Source: Halomonas salinarum
Lineage (GTDB): Bacteria; Pseudomonadota; Gammaproteobacteria; Pseudomonadales; Halomonadaceae
Direction: 5' to 3'
Assembly: GCF_012062845.1 (NCBI RefSeq)
Contig: NZ_WWNB01000014.1
Coordinates: 1 to 64,000 of the forward strand
DNA: 64,000 nucleotides
Shown: piece after piece, positions 46,687 to 55,385 of the stretch
Numbering within the stretch: position 1 is the stretch's first letter
Layout of the letters: each line of letters starts with the position of its first letter
The notes under the pieces: model-generated
The model's input: the letters and a program-made list of their open reading frames with translations, nothing else
Databases searched by the model: none
What the model was told of the DNA's origin: nothing
Program-made: the position numbers and the translations under genes

Positions 46687-48376
46687 CACCACGGAGGCCG
46701 GAGGTGCGGACCGTGAGGCATCTCTCACCCCCAAACGATGGCTAAAGGAATTGGCCGACGGCGAGCGCCGTCGGCTGATGTTGGCGACCCTGGCGGGCCT
46801 TGTGGTCGGGCTCTGCACCATCGTGCAGATGTTGTTGCTGGCATTCATCATTGATCGACTATTGACCGGCGCCCCTGAGGCGCCGGTTGGCGTTTTTTTT
46901 GTGGCGCTGGTGGCGGTGCTAGTGCTTCGTGCCCTGGCGCAATGGTGGCAGGAAACCACTGCCCAGGCGGCAAGCCTGGCGATTCGTTCTCGTGCACGAG
47001 CAGTGTTGCTCGACCACCTGGCGGCGCTGGGCCCGGTGAAGCTGGCCTCTCGCCATTCTGCGGGTCTCGGCAGCCAGCTGGTTGAGCAGGTCGAGGCGCT
47101 GGATGGTTATTTCGCCCGTTTCCTGCCTCAGTTGCGTCTGGCCACGGCACTGCCGTTGGTGATCCTTGCCATCGTGCTGGGGCTCGACTGGCTAGCGGCC
47201 GTGTTCCTGCTGTTGGCAGCACCACTGATTCCGCTGTTCATGGCCCTGGTCGGCATGGGCGCCCAGCGTCTCAACCAGGCGCAGTTTGCCGCCGTGACCC
47301 GGCTCTCGGGTCACTTTCTCGACCGGGTGCGAGGCATCACCACGCTGCAGCTTTTCGGCAGAACCGCCAGTGCCGCCGAGGACGTGTTCGGTGCCGCTGA
47401 TGACTATCGAGCTCGTAGCATGAGGACGTTGCGCATCGCCTTCCTGTCTTCCGCAGTGCTCGAATTCTTCGCCTCGGTGGCCATTGCGGTCATCGCCATC
47501 TATGTGGGCTTTGGCTTACTAGGCTACATCGAGTACGGCCCTGCGCCATCGCTTTCGCTTTTCAGTGGCCTGACCATCCTGTTGCTGGCGCCAGAGTTCT
47601 TCCAGCCGCTGCGCAGCCTGTCACAGCATTACCATGATCGTGCCGCGGCTCTCGGGGCTGCCGAGGCGCTGGTGGGCATTCTCAATGAAACACCACCCGC
47701 GTCGGTCGAGACGCAGCCTGAAGGTGACGATTCGGTGGACACCCCCGTGCGGCTAACCGAGGTCTGCGTCGAGCATGTCGGCCGCGGCCAGGTATTGGGG
47801 CCGCTGTCACTCGAGGTATCACGTGGTGAAGTGATCGCCCTGGCGGGCCCCTCCGGTGCCGGCAAGTCGACCCTGTTGCAGCTGATCGCCGGATTTGTCG
47901 CGCCGGACCAAGGCCGCGTCGAGGTCATGGGCGAAGTACGGCCGGCCTGGATGGATCAGCGCCCGCTGGTGATCAAAGGCACGATAGCCGACAACCTGCG
48001 TCTTGCCGATACACATGCAAGCGATGACGCCATGCAGAAGGCGCTCAGTCGAGCCGGGTTGGCCGAGTTGTTGGCGCGGTTGCCAAAGGGGCTTGAAACA
48101 CCAGTGGGAGAGCGCGGGGCCGGACTTTCCGGTGGCCAGGCGCAGCGCCTGGCGCTGGCGCGAATCTTCTTGAGTGATGCGCCGCTGGTGCTGCTCGATG
48201 AACCCACTGCAAGCCTGGATGAAGGCAGCGAGGCCGAAGTGGCGGCATCCCTTGCCTGCCTCGCCGAGGAGGGGCGAACACTACTGATCGCGACTCACCA
48301 CCCGGCCCTGATGGCGATAGCTGATCGGGTGATCAGCATCGAAGCGGGCCAAGTGGTCGAGGAGGCCAGCGCATGA
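46664..48376 (+). CDS. cydD: Glutathione/cysteine ABC exporter subunit CydD
   Basis: A 570-residue half-transporter: six transmembrane helices (about 35-320) and an ATPase domain with Walker A AGPSGAGKSTLLQ, signature LSGGQAQRLALARIF and Walker B PLVLLDEPTASLD. CydDC exports cysteine and glutathione to the periplasm and is needed to assemble bd oxidases. The start is GTG 46664 or GTG 46670, both inside cioB. The 3' end overlaps cydC (ATGA). Confidence 0.93.
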   Translation: MPVKAITDTTEAGGADREASLTPKRWLKELADGERRRLMLATLAGLVVGLCTIVQMLLLAFIIDRLLTGAPEAPVGVFFVALVAVLVLRALAQWWQETTAQAASLAIRSRARAVLLDHLAALGPVKLASRHSAGLGSQLVEQVEALDGYFARFLPQLRLATALPLVILAIVLGLDWLAAVFLLLAAPLIPLFMALVGMGAQRLNQAQFAAVTRLSGHFLDRVRGITTLQLFGRTASAAEDVFGAADDYRARSMRTLRIAFLSSAVLEFFASVAIAVIAIYVGFGLLGYIEYGPAPSLSLFSGLTILLLAPEFFQPLRSLSQHYHDRAAALGAAEALVGILNETPPASVETQPEGDDSVDTPVRLTEVCVEHVGRGQVLGPLSLEVSRGEVIALAGPSGAGKSTLLQLIAGFVAPDQGRVEVMGEVRPAWMDQRPLVIKGTIADNLRLADTHASDDAMQKALSRAGLAELLARLPKGLETPVGERGAGLSGGQAQRLALARIFLSDAPLVLLDEPTASLDEGSEAEVAASLACLAEEGRTLLIATHHPALMAIADRVISIEAGQVVEEASA

Positions 48377-50127
48377 GGCGCTGGCAACAGGCTATTGCAC
48401 GAGGACGCCTATATGAGTCACCCGACATGAGCCCCTTGATAGGCGAGCTGCGTCCCTGGCTCAAGCTATTGGCACGGCGTCGGTCGCGTATGTTGCTGGG
48501 GGCGCTGCTTCTGGCGCTGACGGTGGGCGCGGCGATCGGCCTGCTGGCACTTTCCGGCTGGTTTATCACCGCTACCGCCCTGACCGGCGCACTGCTGGCT
48601 TCCGGTGTGGCGGCAAGCCTCGATGTCTACGCCCCTGGCGGGGGCATCCGCTTCTTCGCCGTGCTGCGTACCGTCGCACGCTATCTGGAGCGGGTCTATA
48701 ACCATGACAGTGTCCTGCGCCTGCTCGCCGAGCTGCGCAGTGGCATGTTCGCGGTGCTGGCCCGCCTCGATGCTCGGGCGCTGGGCAGCCGACGGGCTAG
48801 CGAATGGCTCAATCGCCTGACCGCCGACATCGATACTCTGGACAGCCTGTATCTGCGCTTGCTCGCGCCACCCCTGGTCGCGCTGCTGGCGATCGCGCTG
48901 GTCAGTGGCCTATTGGGACTCTTCCATTTGCCGGCGGGCCTGGCGGTCGGCGCCCTGTTGCTGGCGCTCTGGACCTGGTTGGTGGTGGGACAGGCCTTCC
49001 TCGGCATGGCGGCCAGTACTCGACGCGTGGCAAGCCTCGATCACCTGCGAGGACGCATCCTCGAGACGCTGCAGGGCCTCGCCGAGCTCAAGAGCTATGC
49101 CACCCTTGCGCATCATCGTGACCGTATCGATGAAGATCAGGCCGCGCTCTATGCCGATCAGTGGCAGTTGGGGCGGGTTGCGGCGCTGGGTAATGCCCTG
49201 GTCGGCCTGGGGGTTAGCCTTACGGCCGTGCTGGCCCTGTGGCTCGCGGCTGAGGCCTACCGTTCTGGGACGCTGTCCGGCCCCTTGATGGTGATGATGC
49301 CGCTCGCCGTGCTGGCCATGGGGGAGGCGCTGGGCGCATTGCCGGCCTCGTTCACGGCGCTGGGCGCGACCCGTGCGGCGGCGCGACGCCTCAATGAACT
49401 AGGCCACTCGAAAAGCGTGCTCAGCGAGCCTGAGGAGCCGGTCGTGCTGGATAAGCGGGCACCGACGCTGCGGCTTAGCCACGTTACCCTCCACTATCCC
49501 GGGGCCCTGACGCCTGCCCTGGACGGGCTCGATCTTACCTTGAAAGCCGGCGAGCGCCTGGCATTGTTGGGTGCCTCTGGCGCCGGCAAGTCCAGCGTGG
49601 CCGCGCTCCTGGTGCGTCTGCTTGACCCCGATCAGGGGGACGTTGAGCGGGATGGCATCGCACTCACCGGCATTTCGCTGAGTGATCTGCGTCGTCGCAC
49701 GGCCTATCTCACCCAGCATAGCGAGATCTTTGATGACAGCCTGGCCGCCAACCTGCGGTTGGCCGACCCGAACGCCGATGACACGGCACTATGGCGTGTG
49801 CTCGAGATTGTGGAACTGGCCGAGTGGGCCGGTGCACTGACCCAGGGGCTAGAGACCCCGGTCGGTGAGGGGGGGCGGCAGCTTTCCGGCGGCCAGGCGC
49901 GTCGCCTGGTGCTGGCGCGAGTGCTGTTGCTGGACGCGCCGATGGTGATTCTCGATGAGCCCTTTTCGGGGCTTGATCGTGCGATGGCCACACGCATTGC
50001 CAGTCGTCTGGATACCTGGCTTGCGGGTCGCACGGTGCTCTATCTGGTGCATCAGCTTCGCCATGATGGCAGCGATCCGCCGGGTATCGGACGTTCGCTG
50101 ACCCTGCGTGATGGGCGTCTTTCCTAG
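48373..50127 (+). CDS. cydC: Glutathione/cysteine ABC exporter subunit CydC
   Basis: A 584-residue partner of CydD. Membrane helices occupy about 35-315 (GLLALSGWFITATALTG early). The ATPase has Walker A LGASGAGKSSVA, the Q loop YLTQHSEIF, LSGGQARRLVLARVL and VILDEPFSGLD. ATG 48373 overlaps the cydD stop; an internal ATG at 48427 would give a length nearer to relatives. Last gene of the oxidase operon. Confidence 0.93.
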   Translation: MRRWQQAIARGRLYESPDMSPLIGELRPWLKLLARRRSRMLLGALLLALTVGAAIGLLALSGWFITATALTGALLASGVAASLDVYAPGGGIRFFAVLRTVARYLERVYNHDSVLRLLAELRSGMFAVLARLDARALGSRRASEWLNRLTADIDTLDSLYLRLLAPPLVALLAIALVSGLLGLFHLPAGLAVGALLLALWTWLVVGQAFLGMAASTRRVASLDHLRGRILETLQGLAELKSYATLAHHRDRIDEDQAALYADQWQLGRVAALGNALVGLGVSLTAVLALWLAAEAYRSGTLSGPLMVMMPLAVLAMGEALGALPASFTALGATRAAARRLNELGHSKSVLSEPEEPVVLDKRAPTLRLSHVTLHYPGALTPALDGLDLTLKAGERLALLGASGAGKSSVAALLVRLLDPDQGDVERDGIALTGISLSDLRRRTAYLTQHSEIFDDSLAANLRLADPNADDTALWRVLEIVELAEWAGALTQGLETPVGEGGRQLSGGQARRLVLARVLLLDAPMVILDEPFSGLDRAMATRIASRLDTWLAGRTVLYLVHQLRHDGSDPPGIGRSLTLRDGRLS

Positions 50128-50276
50128 CGCATGGCGATGAGCTGAACGCGGGGAGTGGTGTAACGTGCCCTGTGTCACCTGGCTTGTACAAAGGGTGCTT
50201 GCAGCGCTCGCTTGCAAAGCCTTTGCGCGGACGCGCGACTTGACTCACGATAGGCGGACATTCATTGGAGAGTGCC

Positions 50277-51275
50277 ATGCAAGACTTCCTGACCCGCCTG
50301 CCAAAGGCCGAGCTTCACCTGCATATTGAAGGTTCCCTGGAGCCCGAGCTGATGTTTGCTCTGGCCCAGCGCAATGGGGTGGCATTGCCCTATGCGTCGG
50401 TCGATGAGGTGCGGGCTGCTTATGAGTTCGATGACCTGCCGTCATTTCTGACCCTTTATTATCAGGGGATGGCGGTACTGCGTACCGCCGAGGATTTCTT
50501 CGATCTGGCCATGGACTATTTCCGACGCGCCCACGGCGAAGGTGTGGTGCACGTTGAGCTTTCCTTCGACCCTCAGGCACACCTGAGCCGTGGCATCAGG
50601 CTGGATGTTCAGGTGGAAGGCCTGACCCGTGCCATGCGCCTGGCCGAACGCGAACTTGATATCTCCACGGCGCTGATCATGAGCTTCCTGCGCGACCGCT
50701 CCGCCGAGGAGGCCATGGAAGTACTTGAACAGGCCGCCCCCTATTGGGAGTTGATCGACGCGGTGGGGCTTGATAGCGCCGAACTCGGCCATCCGCCGTC
50801 CAAGTTCGCCGAGGTGTTCGAGCGCGCCAAGTGGCTGGGCTTGCCAGGTGTCGCCCACGCGGGTGAGGAGGGGCCGCCCAGTTATATTCGTGAGGCCATG
50901 GAGGTGCTCGATGTCTGCCGTATTGATCATGGCGTGCGTTGTCTCGAGGACCCGGCGCTGGTGGCGGAGCTTGTCGAGCGACGCATACCGCTGACTGTGT
51001 GTCCGCTTTCCAACGTACGTCTCAAGGTTGTCGAGACGCTGGATGCGCATCCGTTACCAGCACTTCTCGAGGCAGGCCTGACACTGACGCTGAATTCGGA
51101 TGATCCGGCCTACTTCGGTGGCGGTATGCTCGACAACTTCCTTGCCTGTCAGCGTGCCTTTGGCTGGTCACGGCAAACCTTCGTGGACCTGGCCCGTAAC
51201 GCCATTGAGGCCGCCTTCATGAGCGAGGAGCGTCGCGATGTGCTCTTGACGCGACTGGTCGCCGAGACGAACTGA
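50277..51275 (+). CDS. Adenine deaminase-type member of the adenosine deaminase family
   Basis: A 332-residue zinc amidohydrolase. The ATG at 50277 has GGAGAGTGCC upstream. Metal and catalytic motifs are ELHLHIEGSLEP, HAGEEGPP, CRIDHGVRC and NSDDPAYFGGG. DDPAYFGG in place of the DDP-x-[IV]S-like block of true adenosine deaminases marks the subgroup in which Pseudomonas members deaminate adenine to hypoxanthine. It starts the purine cluster, 150 bp after cydC. Adenosine activity cannot be excluded. Confidence 0.85.
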   Translation: MQDFLTRLPKAELHLHIEGSLEPELMFALAQRNGVALPYASVDEVRAAYEFDDLPSFLTLYYQGMAVLRTAEDFFDLAMDYFRRAHGEGVVHVELSFDPQAHLSRGIRLDVQVEGLTRAMRLAERELDISTALIMSFLRDRSAEEAMEVLEQAAPYWELIDAVGLDSAELGHPPSKFAEVFERAKWLGLPGVAHAGEEGPPSYIREAMEVLDVCRIDHGVRCLEDPALVAELVERRIPLTVCPLSNVRLKVVETLDAHPLPALLEAGLTLTLNSDDPAYFGGGMLDNFLACQRAFGWSRQTFVDLARNAIEAAFMSEERRDVLLTRLVAETN

Positions 51276-51288
51276 GGCTCATGCTGCC

Positions 51289-52197
51289 ATGACATTCGCT
51301 TCCCGCCTGGTCGCGTCTTTATCGCGTCGTACCCTGGCAAGCCTGGGTCTCGTGCTTCTGGCGCTGCTTGCCTGGTTACCGCTGCCCGAGGCGCTGGCGG
51401 CGAGCACTGTCGATGCGTCCCTGGCCAGTGCCTTCCAGAGCTTCGCCCTGGCCAAGGCGTTGAATGCGGTGATATCGGTGCTGCAGTCGGTGACCGGCGA
51501 TGCGCTGCTGGTGCAGGTTCAGTTCGGTGAGGTGCTGGACCCGGCCAATGACATGGTCGAGCGCTTCTCCTGGGTCATGTTCGCCTCGACCGTGTCGCTG
51601 GCCTTCCAGAAGCTGTTATTGGGTATCGCCGGCAGTGTGCCGATCAAGACCCTGCTGTCGCTTAGCTGTCTGGGAATGGTGGCGGTTCTGCATGTCGGCA
51701 CGTCACGCTGGCGGGCTATCGCCGGTCGGCTGGTGATCATTGCTGCCTTCCTGCGCTTCGCGGTCATTGCGGTGGCTCTAGCCAGTGCCGCCGTCGAAGC
51801 CCTTTATCTGTCAGACACCCGGCAGGCGCTCTATGCCGAACTCGAGCAAGACCAGGCGGTGCTCGAGCAGATTGCCGACGAGGCGGCCCCTGTCGATGCC
51901 GCGAGCGGCCATGATGACGAAAATACCGCCGAGCAAGGCTGGTGGCAGGGACTCAAGGAGCGGCTGGGTGATGGCGTGAAGGGGCGTGTGCAGGCCGCTA
52001 TGGAGCGTTTCGATGCCATGACGCAGAACCTCGTCGAGCTGACCATGCTGTTCCTCGTCCAGACCATGCTGCTGCCGCTAGGCTTTCTCTATCTCAGTTA
52101 TCGCGGCGCACGCCATCTTGCCCGCGGTATCAGACCCCGCCTGGAACACAACCACTACCGGCTTGATGACAGGTCGCATGATCTCAGCCAGTCATAG
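51289..52197 (+). CDS. Uncharacterised inner-membrane protein
   Basis: A 302-residue protein. An N-terminal hydrophobic segment (about 14-38) could be a signal peptide ending in ALAAS. Three or four further helices lie at about 100-118, 122-135, 148-166 and 252-272. A charged, probably soluble loop (about 172-240) rich in Glu/Asp/Ala is likely coiled coil. The segment GEVLDPANDMVERFSWVMFAS looks conserved in related unknown proteins. It begins 13 bp after the deaminase and is probably co-transcribed. No function is recognised. Confidence 0.75.
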   Translation: MTFASRLVASLSRRTLASLGLVLLALLAWLPLPEALAASTVDASLASAFQSFALAKALNAVISVLQSVTGDALLVQVQFGEVLDPANDMVERFSWVMFASTVSLAFQKLLLGIAGSVPIKTLLSLSCLGMVAVLHVGTSRWRAIAGRLVIIAAFLRFAVIAVALASAAVEALYLSDTRQALYAELEQDQAVLEQIADEAAPVDAASGHDDENTAEQGWWQGLKERLGDGVKGRVQAAMERFDAMTQNLVELTMLFLVQTMLLPLGFLYLSYRGARHLARGIRPRLEHNHYRLDDRSHDLSQS

Positions 52198-52346
52198 GCA
52201 CTCGGACAGGCGCTGAGATGGAGGCTATGCACAGGAACCGGGGGACAGTAACCGAACAAGGACACTGAAATAGTGCCTGCGGGAGCTGTTATCCTTGCTC
52301 TTTCGGGCATGGCGTTCGAACAGTGCGACAAGGAGGTCGGGACTAC

Positions 52347-52964
52347 ATGATGCAGTGGCTCAATCAAAATGCGGGGGCGATCAGTGCGTTAACCGGCGTT
52401 TTGACACTTCTGGTATGGCTCTTCTATGCGCAGTTACTCTACAACAGCTATATCCGTCAGCGTCGCCCGCGCATCCTCATCAACCGGGGCAGCGGCAAGC
52501 ATCTTGATTCATTGTGCCTGATCAGCAATATGAGTGCCGAGGCGATCTTCGTTCAGCATATTTTTGCTGTGCTCGAGAGTGACGAGGGTGAGCAGCGACT
52601 CGATATCGCTGACCAACAGCAAACCCGGGACGACGAACGGCAATATCGTAGTCATCAGGGACCCCTCGAGTCGGGAGACTTCCTGCATGTGGGCAGCTTC
52701 AAGGATATCTTGGCGCATTTCGCCGATCACTCCACGCCCAATGCCGAGGGTCAGGATGAGCCATCATTCGGATCGTATCGAGCCCTGGAGATTCGAGTCG
52801 TTGCCATCTATGGTTCCGAGGACAACCCGATCGGCGCCCGACGGCGTTTCCAGCTCGAGCCGGGGGATGATGCCTGTGGCATTTCGCCTGATGGACTGGA
52901 TACTCAGCGGCTCGCGAGCCGTGGCCAGCGCCACCTGATCAAACAGTGGATGCAGGAACACTAG
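52347..52964 (+). CDS. Uncharacterised membrane-anchored protein
   Basis: A 205-residue protein starting at ATG 52347, with AAGGAGG ten bases upstream. One transmembrane helix near the N terminus (about 12-34) precedes a basic stretch (RQRRPRI) and a soluble domain likely on the cytoplasmic side, of mixed beta character (HLDSLCLISNMSAEAIFVQH). No family is recognised. Its last 4 bp overlap the end of convergent guaD, so there is no room for a terminator. Confidence 0.7.
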   Translation: MMQWLNQNAGAISALTGVLTLLVWLFYAQLLYNSYIRQRRPRILINRGSGKHLDSLCLISNMSAEAIFVQHIFAVLESDEGEQRLDIADQQQTRDDERQYRSHQGPLESGDFLHVGSFKDILAHFADHSTPNAEGQDEPSFGSYRALEIRVVAIYGSEDNPIGARRRFQLEPGDDACGISPDGLDTQRLASRGQRHLIKQWMQEH

Positions 52965-54361
52965 CCGACGCACCCCTCGACATGGTGTGACAGGTTGCTT
53001 TCTCGTTGGTGCACGCATTCGCCACCTGCCCAGGTGGCGAAGACGCTGCGATCATCGCCGAGCATCATCAACGCGAACAGCTGTTCCCCGAGCGTGGCGT
53101 GATCGGGGCGCCCCTCCTTGCCATTCCCGTCAGCTTGGCTGATGCGCGCCGTGCGCCGAGCCAGCAGCGGTGTAGCCGCCAGATCGAGCACCACGATATC
53201 GGCTTCCTGGCCAGGCTCGAGAGATCCGATGTGGTGATCGAGACGCAGGGCTCGGGCATTGCCCAATGTCAGACGGTAGAACCCCTGCCAGGCGGTTAGT
53301 GGCTGGCCGAGTAGCTGACCGACCTGATAGGCGGCTTTCAGAGTGGCGAAACCGGAGAGGTCGGTCCCCGCACCCACGTCGCTTGCCAGGCTGGTGACGA
53401 GCCCCGCCTCGCGGCAAGCCCGCCGATCGAGTAGCCCACTGCCAAGGAAGAGATTGGACGTGGGGCAGAAGGCGATATTGGCGCCGGCCCCGGCGAGTCG
53501 CTCGCGCATCGCCTGATCCAGATGAATCCCGTGGGCGAAGGTGCTCGTGGGTCCCACCAGCCCGAAGCGTTCGTAGACTGCCAGGTAGTCCTTGTCATTG
53601 GGGAAGAGCTCGGCGACCCAGGCAATTTCGCCGGGATTCTCGGCCAGGTGTGTCTGCAGGTGCAGGTCGGGTGCCGTGCGCAGGATAGCCCCCGTCGCGT
53701 CGAGCTGGGCCGCACTGGAGGTCGGTGCGAAGCGCGGGGTCAGCGAATAGCCGAGCCGATCCTTGCCATGCCAATCCGCAATCAGTCGTTCGCTGTCGGC
53801 CACGCCGCTGGACACGCTGTCGGTCAGCGTTGCAGGGGCATTGCGATCCATCAGCACCTTGCCGGCCAGCATACGCAGCCCCCTGCGCCTTGCGGCAGCG
53901 AAGAAGGCGTCTACCGACTGAGGGTGCGAACTGCAGAATACCTGAGCGGTGGTCGTGCCGACCCGCAACTGCTCATTCAGAAACGCCTCGGCGACGGCCT
54001 CACCGTGGGCGCGCTCGGCGAAGCGGCATTCCTCGGGGAAGGTGTAATCGTTGAGCCAGTCGAGCAGCTGGCGGCCATAAGAGGCCAGGATGTCGAGCTG
54101 AACGTAGTGCACATGGCTGTCGATGAAGCCCGGCATCATTAACTTGCCGGTGTAGTCCACCACCTCGATTCTATCGGGCAGGTGGGGCGCGAGCTCGTGA
54201 TAGTGGCCCACCGCACGAATCCTGCCATTCTCGAGCCATAGAGCACCGTCGCGAAGATAGGACAGGCTGCCCGGCGCAGGCCGGTCGTCTTCACCCGGAT
54301 CATCGAGAAAGCGCACCAGGGGGCCTCGCAGCACGCGCATGGTGGGGCGGGGGTCGGTCAT
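52961..54361 (-). CDS. guaD: Guanine deaminase
   Basis: A 466-residue amidohydrolase converting guanine to xanthine. Zinc ligands are seen in GFIDSHVHYVQ, then QTHLAENPGEI, FAHGIHLD and ASDVGAGTDLS. The N-terminal beta sandwich and length match bacterial GuaD. Together with the adenine-deaminase-type enzyme and xanthine dehydrogenase, it completes the funnel of purine bases to urate. It lies 130 bp downstream of xdhC on the same strand. Confidence 0.95.
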   Translation of the reverse strand: MTDPRPTMRVLRGPLVRFLDDPGEDDRPAPGSLSYLRDGALWLENGRIRAVGHYHELAPHLPDRIEVVDYTGKLMMPGFIDSHVHYVQLDILASYGRQLLDWLNDYTFPEECRFAERAHGEAVAEAFLNEQLRVGTTTAQVFCSSHPQSVDAFFAAARRRGLRMLAGKVLMDRNAPATLTDSVSSGVADSERLIADWHGKDRLGYSLTPRFAPTSSAAQLDATGAILRTAPDLHLQTHLAENPGEIAWVAELFPNDKDYLAVYERFGLVGPTSTFAHGIHLDQAMRERLAGAGANIAFCPTSNLFLGSGLLDRRACREAGLVTSLASDVGAGTDLSGFATLKAAYQVGQLLGQPLTAWQGFYRLTLGNARALRLDHHIGSLEPGQEADIVVLDLAATPLLARRTARISQADGNGKEGRPDHATLGEQLFALMMLGDDRSVFATWAGGECVHQRESNLSHHVEGCVG

Positions 54362-54491
54362 GAAAGATCATCTCCAGCGGTAATCAGAGGCGTATTGCGC
54401 GGTAACCGATGAGCACCAGGTTGGTATGTCGCCACTATCCATCCTACGGATAGGGACTAGACCCTCGATTGGCAGCTCGCGGCGTTAGTGG

Positions 54492-55385
54492 CTAGTCATC
54501 TCGGCCAAAGACGTCGCGCAGCGAATCGGGCGTAATGCCACGGCGGTCAGTCTCGGCGGATAGATCGGGGCCAAGTGTCATCAGTTCGGCCACCACGGCG
54601 AGCGCGATCTCATAGGGACGCTTGCCGTTGGCGCCGTCAATCCCGATAGGGCAGCGCACGCGTTGAATAGCGCTTGGCTCATGACCGGCCTCGGCGAGAC
54701 GGCGTTTGAAGCTTGCCCATTTGCTTGACGAGCCGATCAAGCCGATCGAAGACAAGTCGTCGCGCCTGAGCAGGGCATCGACCAGCGCCAGGTCCTCGCC
54801 ATGATCATGGGTCATCACCAGGGCATCGGCGCCGGCTGGCAGCGCGGCCACGGCGCTCGCCGCGCCCGCCTCTCCGTCTATCTGATGGAGTCGCAACCGT
54901 GGTAATGCCGACGCATCGACGGCCCAGGCCGGGAAGGGATCGTGGCGGCTGTCGAACCAGTCGAGGTGCCAAGGCAGCGGTGCCATCAGTCCCACCAGCG
55001 CCTGGCCGACGTGGCCGGCGCCGAACAGGGCGATATGACGCTCGGCTCCGCTGAAGGGCTCAATCAGTACATGCAGGTAACCGCCGCAACATTGCCCTGC
55101 GCGACCGCCAAGCGGGAAGGCCTCGAGCGCGGGCGCTTTGTCGCCGCGTGCCAGGGCTGCCCGAGCGGCGGCGATCACCTGATACTCGAAGGTCCCACCG
55201 CCCAAGGTATCGAAGATGGCCTTCGACGTGATCACCATCTTGGTGCCGGGCTCTCGAGGCGTCGAGCCGGCCGCGCCGACCAGGGTGGCCAGCACATGGG
55301 GCTCGGCGTTTTCCTGCAAATGATGCAGGGCCGCGTGCCATGACGACTCAGGGGCTGGCACTGAGCGGTCATCAGGCGTTGGCAT
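54492..55385 (-). CDS. xdhC: Xanthine dehydrogenase accessory protein XdhC
   Basis: A 297-residue protein starting at ATG 55385, nine bases after GAGAGG. It overlaps the 3' end of xdhB. The N-terminal domain carries GAAGSTPREPGTKM and GGRAGQCCGGYLHVLIEP, and the C-terminal Rossmann part IALFGAGHVGQAL. XdhC binds molybdenum cofactor, promotes its sulfuration and inserts it into XdhB. Third gene of the xdhABC operon. Confidence 0.94.
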   Translation of the reverse strand: MPTPDDRSVPAPESSWHAALHHLQENAEPHVLATLVGAAGSTPREPGTKMVITSKAIFDTLGGGTFEYQVIAAARAALARGDKAPALEAFPLGGRAGQCCGGYLHVLIEPFSGAERHIALFGAGHVGQALVGLMAPLPWHLDWFDSRHDPFPAWAVDASALPRLRLHQIDGEAGAASAVAALPAGADALVMTHDHGEDLALVDALLRRDDLSSIGLIGSSSKWASFKRRLAEAGHEPSAIQRVRCPIGIDGANGKRPYEIALAVVAELMTLGPDLSAETDRRGITPDSLRDVFGRDD

